Both the position numbers and the translations under genes were made by a program. The notes under the pieces were generated by a model. The model did not search any database. It saw only the letters and a list, made by a program, of their open reading frames with translations, and was not told where the DNA came from. Shown here piece by piece: positions 17,142-24,464 of a stretch of DNA of 64,000 bases. The stretch's first letter is position 1; each line of letters opens with the position of its first letter. Origin of the DNA: Sorangium cellulosum (GTDB lineage Bacteria; Myxococcota_A; Polyangia; Polyangiales; Polyangiaceae); NCBI RefSeq assembly GCF_004135735.1, contig NZ_CP012670.1, forward strand, positions 6,898,501-6,962,500. Direction: 5' to 3'.

Positions 17142-18921
17142 ACGTGACGACGATGTCGCCCGGGAGGGAGTCGGCCTCCCTGTGGCCGCGCGTGAGCGGG
17201 AAGCCCCAGTCGGCGCGCATGACGACGCGGTTGAGCTGCGGGAAGAGGAACCGGATCCCGAAGCCGGCCGACTGCTTGAGGCGCAGGTCGTCGAAGCCGT
17301 CGAAGGCGTCGCCCACGTCGAAGAACGCCGCGCCCGCGAGCTGGCACGACCAGACCTCGAGCGGGCGGGTCCTGAGCTCCAGGTTCGCGGAGAGCACGTC
17401 CTCGCCGAGGAACGCCCCCGTCGGATAGCCGCGCAGGCGCGTGTCGCCGCCGAGCTGCGACCTGCGGTTGAGGTGGTTCCTGTAGCGATCGAGGAGCCGC
17501 GCGTCGAACACGAGCCGCCCGACGCCGAAGCTCGGCGTGTGCACGCGCGCGCGCACCTCGAGCGAGGCGTCGGCGATCCGCGACGGCTCGAGCTCCGTGA
17601 CGCTCTCGACCACCGCGCGCGCGAGGCCGTCGCCGAGCGGGACGGTGTACGCGGCCGCGGCGGAGATCCCGAGGAAGCTCCGGGTCGAGTTGAGCGCGGT
17701 CGTGACCGGGTACACGAGGATCGAGAGCTCGTGCCCCAGCCGGTAGTCCTCCTGCAGCGCGAGCGTGTTGAAGTCGAGCACGCGCAGGAAGCGGGTCGAG
17801 TACGTGGCGTACCTGAGCGTCGGCGCGACGCGGGTGTCGCTCACCGGCATCTCGCGCCGCTCGAACTCGGCGACCGCGGCCGGCGCGAAGCCGGACCGGT
17901 CGTCGAAGCGGTAGACCCTGCGGCTCGCCTCGACGCCCACCGAGAGGTCGTGCTTCACGCCCGGGGCCCGCGCCGCGCCGCCGCCGAAGCTGCGCGTGAC
18001 GACGTACCTGCCGACCAGGAGATCGCTCCGGTAGCTGTACGGGATGCCGTCGCGCTCCGGCGTCGCCTCGGCGTCGAAGCGGGCCAGCTCCGCGCCGATG
18101 AAGCGGCGGGTCACCTCGTCGCGCCAGCTGATCTCGGCCTCCCAGGCCCACTCCGCCGACGTGGCGTAGAGCGGCTGCCCGTAGAGGAACGCGCCGCTCG
18201 AGCCCTCGAGCTCCCCGGTCTCCCGGCCGAAGATCGCGTTGAGATCGGTCTTGAGCCGCACGTGGCTGCCGCCGATGCGCGGCATCGCGTACGCGACGCC
18301 GAGCGAGAGCGCCCCGGGATCGAGCGCGAGCTGCGCGGCGACGGCGTGGTGGACGCCGAGCAGGTTCTGCTCGCTGGGCTGCAGGAACAGGTATTCGAGC
18401 TGCCCGCCGGCGAAGCGGTAGTCCGTGTTGAGGCGCAGGCTCCAGACGTCCTTGGTGGCGACGACGACCCGCACCCGGCCCGGGGCGCTGCCCCGCGCGG
18501 CGAAGACGAGCACGAGCGAGAGCTGGCTCAGGTCGCGCAGGTTCCGCGCAGACTCGTCGGCGAGCGCCTGCTCGTACGGGCGCCCGACGGCGAGCAGCAC
18601 CTCGCGCCGGATGACGTACGGCCGCGAGAGCGCGTGGAACCAGTTCAGGAAGCGCGGCGCCGGATCGCGATCCTCGATCACCTCGAGCGGGACGACGTCG
18701 ACCGCCTCGACGATCTTGCCGTCGGGGGCAGGCTCGATGGTCGCGCCGAGGCGCGCGAGCGCGCGCTCGATCGTGTCGCGCTCGTAGCTCGAGTAGCCCT
18801 CGAGCCGAGGGGCCTCGGGGGGCGCCGCCGGCGCGCGCGGCTCGGCGCGCGACGCGGTCGCGGACGTCGCGCCGGCGGCCAGGAACGCGAAGCGCATCAC
18901 CGCGATCGACGCGCCACGCAC
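17104..18921 (-). CDS. Omp85/BamA-like outer-membrane protein
   Basis: 605 residues. A signal peptide (cleavage near ASRAEP, about 27) is followed by a POTRA-like segment (about 40-150, YSSYERDTIERALARLG and IRREVLLAVGRPYEQALADESARNLRDL) and a long beta-barrel (about 160-605) with alternating strands. The Omp85 loop signature RLRGYP appears as GGDTRLRGYPTGAF, and the end (RGHREADSLPGDIVVTFNQAF) is barrel-like. With one POTRA-like unit it resembles accessory Omp85/D15 proteins rather than the essential BamA. Probable role: insertion or secretion of proteins or lipids at the outer membrane. Third gene of a unit with a membrane-anchored protein and a Ser/Thr kinase. Confidence 0.8.
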   Translation of the reverse strand: MRGASIAVMRFAFLAAGATSATASRAEPRAPAAPPEAPRLEGYSSYERDTIERALARLGATIEPAPDGKIVEAVDVVPLEVIEDRDPAPRFLNWFHALSRPYVIRREVLLAVGRPYEQALADESARNLRDLSQLSLVLVFAARGSAPGRVRVVVATKDVWSLRLNTDYRFAGGQLEYLFLQPSEQNLLGVHHAVAAQLALDPGALSLGVAYAMPRIGGSHVRLKTDLNAIFGRETGELEGSSGAFLYGQPLYATSAEWAWEAEISWRDEVTRRFIGAELARFDAEATPERDGIPYSYRSDLLVGRYVVTRSFGGGAARAPGVKHDLSVGVEASRRVYRFDDRSGFAPAAVAEFERREMPVSDTRVAPTLRYATYSTRFLRVLDFNTLALQEDYRLGHELSILVYPVTTALNSTRSFLGISAAAAYTVPLGDGLARAVVESVTELEPSRIADASLEVRARVHTPSFGVGRLVFDARLLDRYRNHLNRRSQLGGDTRLRGYPTGAFLGEDVLSANLELRTRPLEVWSCQLAGAAFFDVGDAFDGFDDLRLKQSAGFGIRFLFPQLNRVVMRADWGFPLTRGHREADSLPGDIVVTFNQAFPMLPADE

Positions 18922-18933
18922 GATCCGCTCGCC

Positions 18934-19578
18934 TCAGAAGGAGTCGCCGTCGCTGGGAGGGTACGTCGCCATGACGTTGATCTTGTACTTCACGTACTGG
19001 TGCGGGATCGCCGCCCAGTCGGGCTTCGGCATCGCCCGCTTCACGCACCGGATCAGCTCCCTCGTCCTCGTGCGCTTCACCGTCGTCGACTTGCCCGCGT
19101 AGAGGTTGGTGCGCTTGCGCCGGAAGTCCATGTCGAGGACGAAGCTCACCGTGATGCTCGACTTGCCGGTGGGGGCGCACGGGACGCTGTCGCGGATCGC
19201 GCGCGCGAGGCCGTCCTCGAAGAACGTGATGTGATCGCAGCGATCCGGCGGCGTGGTGCCCGGGCCGGGGTTCTGGCACCGGATCGTGGTGAACGGCGAG
19301 AGCGTGACGCGCTCGGGCTGCCCCGCGTCCGCGTCCGCGGGCACCCCGGCGTCCAGGGCGAGCGCGCCCGCGTCGACCGTGGCGGCGTCCGCGGAGGGGA
19401 TCGACTCGGGCTTGGGGCGGCGCCAGAGGTAGAGCGGCACCGCCACCACGATGAGCCCCGCGACGAGCGCGATGATGATCTGGAGCCGCACGGGGCGCTC
19501 GCTGCCGCCGCGACCGAGGTAGCGGTACGGCGAGGGCTGAGACGGCGGGCTGGACGGGAACGGAGGCCGGCTGTTCAT
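18934..19578 (-). CDS. membrane-anchored hypothetical protein
   Basis: 214 residues. A Pro/Ser-rich cytoplasmic start is followed by one membrane segment (about 33-50, IIIALVAGLIVVAVPLYLW), an Ala/Asp-rich linker and a periplasmic domain (about 90-214) with four Cys (RCQNPGPG, DRCDHI, PCAPTG, IRCVKRA). The C-terminal part (YVKYKINVMATYPP) vaguely resembles TonB-type or AgmX-like C-terminal domains, but I do not assign it. It lies 15 bp after the kinase gene and 12 bp before the Omp85-like gene, so the three are probably one transcript linking cytoplasmic signalling with the envelope. Confidence 0.75.
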   Translation of the reverse strand: MNSRPPFPSSPPSQPSPYRYLGRGGSERPVRLQIIIALVAGLIVVAVPLYLWRRPKPESIPSADAATVDAGALALDAGVPADADAGQPERVTLSPFTTIRCQNPGPGTTPPDRCDHITFFEDGLARAIRDSVPCAPTGKSSITVSFVLDMDFRRKRTNLYAGKSTTVKRTRTRELIRCVKRAMPKPDWAAIPHQYVKYKINVMATYPPSDGDSF

Positions 19579-19593
19579 CAGACGCGTTCAGGG

Positions 19594-21327
19594 TCAATCG
19601 ATGAGCGTCCGCGCCGGGCGCCCGGGCTCGCCTTTCACCAGCGTCGCGCCGAGCTCGAGCGTCTCGGGGAGCATCCCCTGAACCTGCGCGACCACCTGCT
19701 CCACCACATGGCGAGCCTCGTCAATGCTCGGCCCGACGATGGAGACCACGAACTTGAGCGGCCCCGTCCGGCCCGCGACCGCGGGCGTGAGGCTGAGCAG
19801 CAGCATCTCGGTCAGATCGATCACCCGCTGCGCCGCCTTCCGAAGGGCGAGCATCTCCAGGATGGTCGGGCGCTCGCTGACCTGGCGGTTCGGCCCGCGC
19901 AGCTCGTAGCGCGCGACCTGCATCGGCACCTCGGCCCAGTCGGCGAACAGGCCGTCCTCGTCGATCGCCTTCATCAGGTGCTCGCGCACGAGCAGGCCGG
20001 TGAGGCCGTCGCGCTTCGCGAGGTACTGCCGCGCGCGCCGGTGCTGCGGCGAGTCCGGGCCGAACGTCACGAGCTTCATCCGGCACTCGCCGACCTGCAC
20101 CTCGCCGCCGTGCAGCAGCGAGACCTGCGCCTTGCGCTCGTAGTTGAAGTCCGCGTACGTGCCGTTCGTGCTGCCCTGGTCCTCGATGAGCCACGAGCCG
20201 GTCTGCCACTTCAGGATCGCGTGCGCCCCCGAGACCGTCGCCTCGGGCACGCACAGGCTCTGATCGCTGCGCCGGCCGAGCGCCAGCTTCGTGTCGTGCA
20301 GCGGGAGCAGCGTGCCCACGATCTCGGGCGCGTTCGTCGCGTACGTCACGAGCAACGACTGCGCCCCCGGCGTGAAGTTCAGCTTCAGCGCGCCGCCCGG
20401 CGGCGGGCCCGGGTCGAGCCGCTCGCGCGGCAGCTGGATCGGGCTCGTCGTGAGCTGCGACGGGTTGAAGAAGCGCATGTGCCGCGCCTGCGGCCGCATC
20501 GACGGGTCCTCGTTGAGGCCGCGGAAGATCTGCCTCACCTCGTCGATCGACAGGCCCGCCGGCACGTCGAACATGATCTGCTGCTTCATCGTCTTGAGCC
20601 GCGGCTTGTAGCCGGGCTCGGGGACGCGGCAGGTCCACATCTCCCAGAGGGTCAGGGCCATCGCGTACACGTCGTCCTCGGGGCTCGCGCCGCCGTTGCG
20701 CAGCCGCTCGGGGGACATGTAGTTCGGCGTCCCGCCGTCGGGCGGCGCGCCCGGGCGGCGCGCCGAGGCGCGCGCGCGCTCCTGCGCGAAGCCGAAGTCG
20801 AGGATCACCGCGCGCCCCTCGGAGACCATCACGTTGCCGGGCTTCAGATCCCCGTGCACGAGGCCCTGCGCGTGGATCGCCGCGAGGCCGTTGCAGACCT
20901 CGCTCGCGATCTTGCGGAACTCGTCCGCCGAGTAGCCGCCCTGGGCCTTGCGCTTGCGGATGTGCGTGTGCAGCGTCTGCCCGGGGATCTGCTCCATCAC
21001 GAGGATGGGGCCCCAGGGGCTCGGCGCGAGGTCGTGCACGCGGCAGACGTTCGGGTGGCCGACCGAGCGCGCGAGGAGGAGCTCCTGGCGAAGCGCCTCG
21101 TCGTCGCCGGGCATGCGCGACTCTTCGCGGACCACCTTGAGCGCCACGGTCTGCTGCGTCGAGCGATCGAAGGCCAGGAAGACCTCGCCCATGCCGCCCT
21201 TACCGAGGCTCTGACGGATATCGTAACGGTCGTTGATGACCGTTCCGGCAGTGATGGGAGGAGGGGGTGTCTTGGTCACGGCCCGCGGTGGATCAAAAAG
21301 GAGCGCGAACCGGCGCGTGCCCGACAC
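19594..21327 (-). CDS. Ser/Thr protein kinase with FHA and degenerate GGDEF-like domain
   Basis: 577 residues, no membrane segment. Kinase domain about 35-290: GKGGMGEVF (glycine loop), VALKVV (Lys), VHGDLKPGN (catalytic loop, with Gly replacing Arg of HRD, so a non-RD kinase), DFGFAQE and TPNYMSPE. The FHA domain (about 350-430) shows LALGRRSDQSLCV, SGAHAIL and STNGTYAD, and would bind phosphothreonine. The last 140 residues begin RDGLTGLLVREHL, like the first helix of a GGDEF domain, but no GGDEF motif follows, so cyclase activity is unlikely. A GTG at 21279 is an alternative start. Heads the unit with the membrane protein and Omp85-like gene. Confidence 0.9.
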   Translation of the reverse strand: MSGTRRFALLFDPPRAVTKTPPPPITAGTVINDRYDIRQSLGKGGMGEVFLAFDRSTQQTVALKVVREESRMPGDDEALRQELLLARSVGHPNVCRVHDLAPSPWGPILVMEQIPGQTLHTHIRKRKAQGGYSADEFRKIASEVCNGLAAIHAQGLVHGDLKPGNVMVSEGRAVILDFGFAQERARASARRPGAPPDGGTPNYMSPERLRNGGASPEDDVYAMALTLWEMWTCRVPEPGYKPRLKTMKQQIMFDVPAGLSIDEVRQIFRGLNEDPSMRPQARHMRFFNPSQLTTSPIQLPRERLDPGPPPGGALKLNFTPGAQSLLVTYATNAPEIVGTLLPLHDTKLALGRRSDQSLCVPEATVSGAHAILKWQTGSWLIEDQGSTNGTYADFNYERKAQVSLLHGGEVQVGECRMKLVTFGPDSPQHRRARQYLAKRDGLTGLLVREHLMKAIDEDGLFADWAEVPMQVARYELRGPNRQVSERPTILEMLALRKAAQRVIDLTEMLLLSLTPAVAGRTGPLKFVVSIVGPSIDEARHVVEQVVAQVQGMLPETLELGATLVKGEPGRPARTLID

Positions 21328-22500
21328 CGGCTGCGGCGCACAGCGTCGTCCATCTCCACGTGGAGCGCAACGGTCGTTCTGGGGGACAGGCCGGACACAG
21401 CGCCATGCCAGCCCCCGCCCCGCTGGTTTGGGCCGAATTTGGGCCGAGATCGCTCCCCCGGACGCTCCCGCCGCCGGGGCTCTTGACGAGGGCCGCCGAT
21501 TTGTTTACGCGGCCCGGGCAGCCCGCCGGCGGCCGCGCGCCGGCGCGGTCGTCGCCTGGCATCGCGGGTTGCGCCAGGCCAGCGGGGCGGTGAAGCCGAG
21601 GCGCTCCTGGACGAGCGCGTCCCCCGGAGGCGCAGGGAGCCCCCCCTGCCCGACGGGCGCGAGACGGCGAAGCGGTGCGATGTCAACGACTTCTTCTCGG
21701 CCGCCGCCCCGGGCGAATCGCCTGCTCCGTATCAGCGCCTCGCCGGTCGGCGACCCCGCCGCTGAGCCAGGCGGACTCTGCAGGTCCGGCCACGGCGGCT
21801 CCGCCTGACAGGACGCGCGGTTCCCGGTTCCTGGACGGCCGCTCCCGGTTCCTGGACGACCGCTCCCGGTTCCTGGACGACCGCTCCCGGTTCCTGGACG
21901 ACCGCTCCCGGTTCCTGGACGACCGCTCCCGGTTCCTGGACGGCCGCTCCCGGTTCCTGGACGACCGCTCCCGGTTCCTGGACGGCCGCTCCCGGTTCCT
22001 GGATGGCCGCTCTCGGTTCCTGGACGACCTCTCCCGGTTCCTGGACGGCTTCCCCCCGCTTCCTGATCCGGGGCGATGGCGCCGGCCCGGTCACCGCGGA
22101 TCGCCGCGGTCACGTGTTCCCCACGCCCCACGCCGCGGAGCGGCGCACAGCAGGCCGCATGCGATCCGTCCACGGGCCGCACATGGCCTGATCGAGACTC
22201 CGCACGACCGCCCCAAACGACCCCATCACGCGCGTTGCCTCACCTCGATTACCGGAATGCCATGTACATTCCTGCATTGACGGCGCGATCGGCTCCTGCG
22301 CCAGGACACCTGTGCTGCGGCCAACCCGGGAGTGGCCGACCGTCCAGACGGCAGCGCACCGCACCGCGCTCCGTGCATTTCATCCATGTGTCGCGGCACG
22401 GCAGATTGACACATCAGAGTCGCCTCAGTCACACTGCTCCCGAGGCGGCACTTGTGTATCCAATCTTCACCTCCTCCCGCTGCCCGAGGAGAGGCACAAC
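21328..22500. other. intergenic region between two divergent kinase genes
   Basis: About 1.17 kb without a convincing gene. It holds an 11-copy 21-bp repeat (21825-22055). Either side are low-complexity segments whose open frames on both strands have no recognisable protein character. A short palindrome (GGAATG, seven bases, CATTCC at 22254-22272) and a TTGACA (22406-22411) occur nearer the downstream kinase; the latter lacks a good -10 at 17 bp. The part from 22200 to 22500 is less GC-rich than average, as expected for a promoter region. Confidence 0.6.
21825..22055. repeat. 11 tandem copies of a 21-bp repeat
   Basis: Eleven consecutive 21-bp units, consensus CGGTTCCTGGAC followed by GAC or GGC and CGCTCC, starting at 21825 and spaced exactly 21 bp. 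Units 2-5, 7 and 10 carry GAC; 1, 6, 8, 9 and 11 carry GGC; units 9 to 11 have further changes. Because 21 is divisible by three, frames stay open on both strands. In one plus frame it would read Arg-Phe-Leu-Asp-Asp/Gly-Arg-Ser with G or C at every third base, but flanking sequence gives no support for a gene. It has no spacers, so it is a minisatellite and not a CRISPR array. Confidence 0.93.
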
Positions 22501-24351
22501 ATGCCTGATGGCCGACAGCGAGAGATGACCGGCGGCGCCAGGACCTCGAAGCCCGCCGCGGCGGATCCGCTGCTAGGGCGCGTCATCAACGGCCGCTTCA
22601 AGATTGTCAGCGTCATCGCGCGCGGCGGCATGGGGAAGGTCTACAGGGCCGAGCAGGCGCCGCTCGGCCGCATCTGCGCGCTCAAGGTGCTGAGCCCCAA
22701 ATACGAGGGAGATCACGACCCCGAGTTCCACAGGCGCTTCTTCCTCGAGGCGTCGACCGCGGCGAAGCTCTCGCACCCGAACACGGTCACCGTGTTCGAC
22801 TACGGCCAGAGCGACGACGATATCTATTACATCGCGATGGAGTACATCGAGGGGAGGACCCTCCACCGCGTGCTCCGCGAGGAAGGGCCGTTCTCCGAGG
22901 CGCGCACCGCGCACATCGCGCGCCAGATCGGCCGGTCGCTCCGCGAGGCGCACGGGCTCGGCGTCGTGCACCGCGATCTCAAGCCGGGCAATGTGCTGCT
23001 CGTCGATCACGAGGACGAGCACGACCACGTGAAGGTGCTCGACTTCGGGCTCGTCAAGGACACCGAGAGCGGTGAGGACCTGACGCAACGGGGCCTGTTC
23101 ATGGGCTCACCAAAGTACATGGCGCCCGAGCAGATCACCGGCAGCGAGGTGTCCGCGCGCACCGATATCTACTCGCTCGGCGTGATGATGTACGAGATGC
23201 TCTCGGGCAAGGTGCCCTTCGACAAGGGCGCGAGCGTCGGGACGCTGATGTCGCACGTGAACGATCAGGTCCCGCCCATGCAGCGGCACGACCCGGCGCT
23301 CTCCATCTCGCAAACGATGGAGGCGATCGTCCTTCGATGCCTCGAGAAGGATCCGGCGCAGCGCTTCTCGTCGATGAACGAGCTCGTCGCGGCGCTCAAG
23401 CTCACCGGGGACGGCCCGGCCGCGCGCGAGCCGGGCGAGAGCCTGCCCACGCTCTCCGGCCTGGCGAGCTACCGCCCATCCATCCCCCCGCGCTCGACCA
23501 CGAGCGACTTCCCGGGCGTCACCGTGCCGGGCTCGTCGCCCCCCACGAGCGCCGCGGGCGCCTGCACAGGCCCGCTCGCCACCGACACCGCGCTCCAACC
23601 GCAGGCGGCGGCGCCGCTCTTCGTCGCGCCCACGATCACCGATTCCATGGGCGCCGATCCCACGAGGGCCGATCCCAGGACGTCGCGCCCGGCGCCGCCC
23701 CTGGAGGTGCTCCCCACGACCGCGACCGGCACGGGTCCGGGCCGGAAGCTCGCCCCGTGGGCGATCGCCGCGGTCCTCGCGACCGGGGTGGGCGCCGCCG
23801 CCGTCGCGGCGTCACGCCCGCACGCCGCGCCGCCGACGAGCGCCGCGGCCTACGGCCCGAGCACCCCGGCCGGCGGTCCGAGCACCCCGGCCGGCGGTCC
23901 GAGCACCCCGGCCGGCGGTCCGAGCACCCCGGCCGGCGGTCCAAGCGCGGCGGGCGGCGGTCCGAGCGCGGCGGGGGGCCCGAGCGCCGCGGCCGACGGT
24001 CCAGGCGCGGCGAGCCCGCCGGCCGCCGGGACCGCCCCGGCCGGGGCCGCGCCGCACACGCTGCGGGTCGAGAGCGCGCCGCCCGGCGCGGTGGTCAGGG
24101 AGGGCAACCGGGAGCTCTGCGCCGAGACGCCGTGCGAGATCACCTGGCGAGGGGCGGCGGCCGCGCCCACGGCGGAGCACGATCTCGTCTTCGAGAAGAA
24201 CGGGTTCAAGCCGGCGACGGTGCGCGTCTCGGGCGCCGAGGAGAAGGTGCGCGCGAGGCTCGATCCGGTCGTGATCCCGCCGATGGGCCCCCCGAGCAAG
24301 CCCCGATCGAACGCCTTCACGCCCGCTCCCTACAAGAGCAATCCTTATTGA
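22501..24351 (+). CDS. transmembrane Ser/Thr protein kinase with PEGA domain
   Basis: 616 residues from the ATG at 22501, preceded by GAGGAG at a good distance. Kinase domain about 30-295: ARGGMGKVYRAE, CALKVL, VHRDLKPGN, LDFGLVKD, GSPKYMAPEQ. A long Pro/Thr/Ala linker (about 300-415) leads to one membrane segment (about 420-440, PWAIAAVLATGVGAAAVAA). Outside the membrane are Gly-Pro-Ser-Thr-Pro-Ala-Gly repeats (four 21-bp copies near 23866-23949) and a PEGA-type domain (about 518-590, LRVESAPPGAVVREGNREL). PknB-like kinases with PEGA domains are common in myxobacteria and phosphorylate regulators; the signal sensed is unknown. It precedes the TPR-TonB receptor gene by 113 bp. Confidence 0.93.
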   Translation: MPDGRQREMTGGARTSKPAAADPLLGRVINGRFKIVSVIARGGMGKVYRAEQAPLGRICALKVLSPKYEGDHDPEFHRRFFLEASTAAKLSHPNTVTVFDYGQSDDDIYYIAMEYIEGRTLHRVLREEGPFSEARTAHIARQIGRSLREAHGLGVVHRDLKPGNVLLVDHEDEHDHVKVLDFGLVKDTESGEDLTQRGLFMGSPKYMAPEQITGSEVSARTDIYSLGVMMYEMLSGKVPFDKGASVGTLMSHVNDQVPPMQRHDPALSISQTMEAIVLRCLEKDPAQRFSSMNELVAALKLTGDGPAAREPGESLPTLSGLASYRPSIPPRSTTSDFPGVTVPGSSPPTSAAGACTGPLATDTALQPQAAAPLFVAPTITDSMGADPTRADPRTSRPAPPLEVLPTTATGTGPGRKLAPWAIAAVLATGVGAAAVAASRPHAAPPTSAAAYGPSTPAGGPSTPAGGPSTPAGGPSTPAGGPSAAGGGPSAAGGPSAAADGPGAASPPAAGTAPAGAAPHTLRVESAPPGAVVREGNRELCAETPCEITWRGAAAAPTAEHDLVFEKNGFKPATVRVSGAEEKVRARLDPVVIPPMGPPSKPRSNAFTPAPYKSNPY

Positions 24352-24464
24352 TTCGGGGCGCGCCGCGCGTCGGCTACGCTGCTCGCCGTGCCCCGTCGGC
24401 CGCACTCCCTTCGCGCTCGCCGGAGGAGCGATCCGGGCGCTCCTTCCATGGTTGAGGCTGTTCG

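Noticed and set aside
21825-22055. CRISPR array
   Set aside because: Units are head to tail with no unique spacers.
21675-22280. Possible protein with RFLDDRS repeats
   Set aside because: The repeat has coding-like third bases, but the flanks are low-complexity with no start signal, and open frames on both strands follow from a 21-bp period.
22406-22434. Sigma-70-type promoter (TTGACA) before the PEGA kinase
   Set aside because: The -10 position at 17 bp reads TCACAC, too far from TATAAT; kept only as a remark.
24424-24444. Operator or terminator hairpin (AGGAGCG/CGCTCCT) before the TPR-TonB gene
   Set aside because: Seven-base arms are common by chance at this GC content, and there is no T run or conserved position to support a function.
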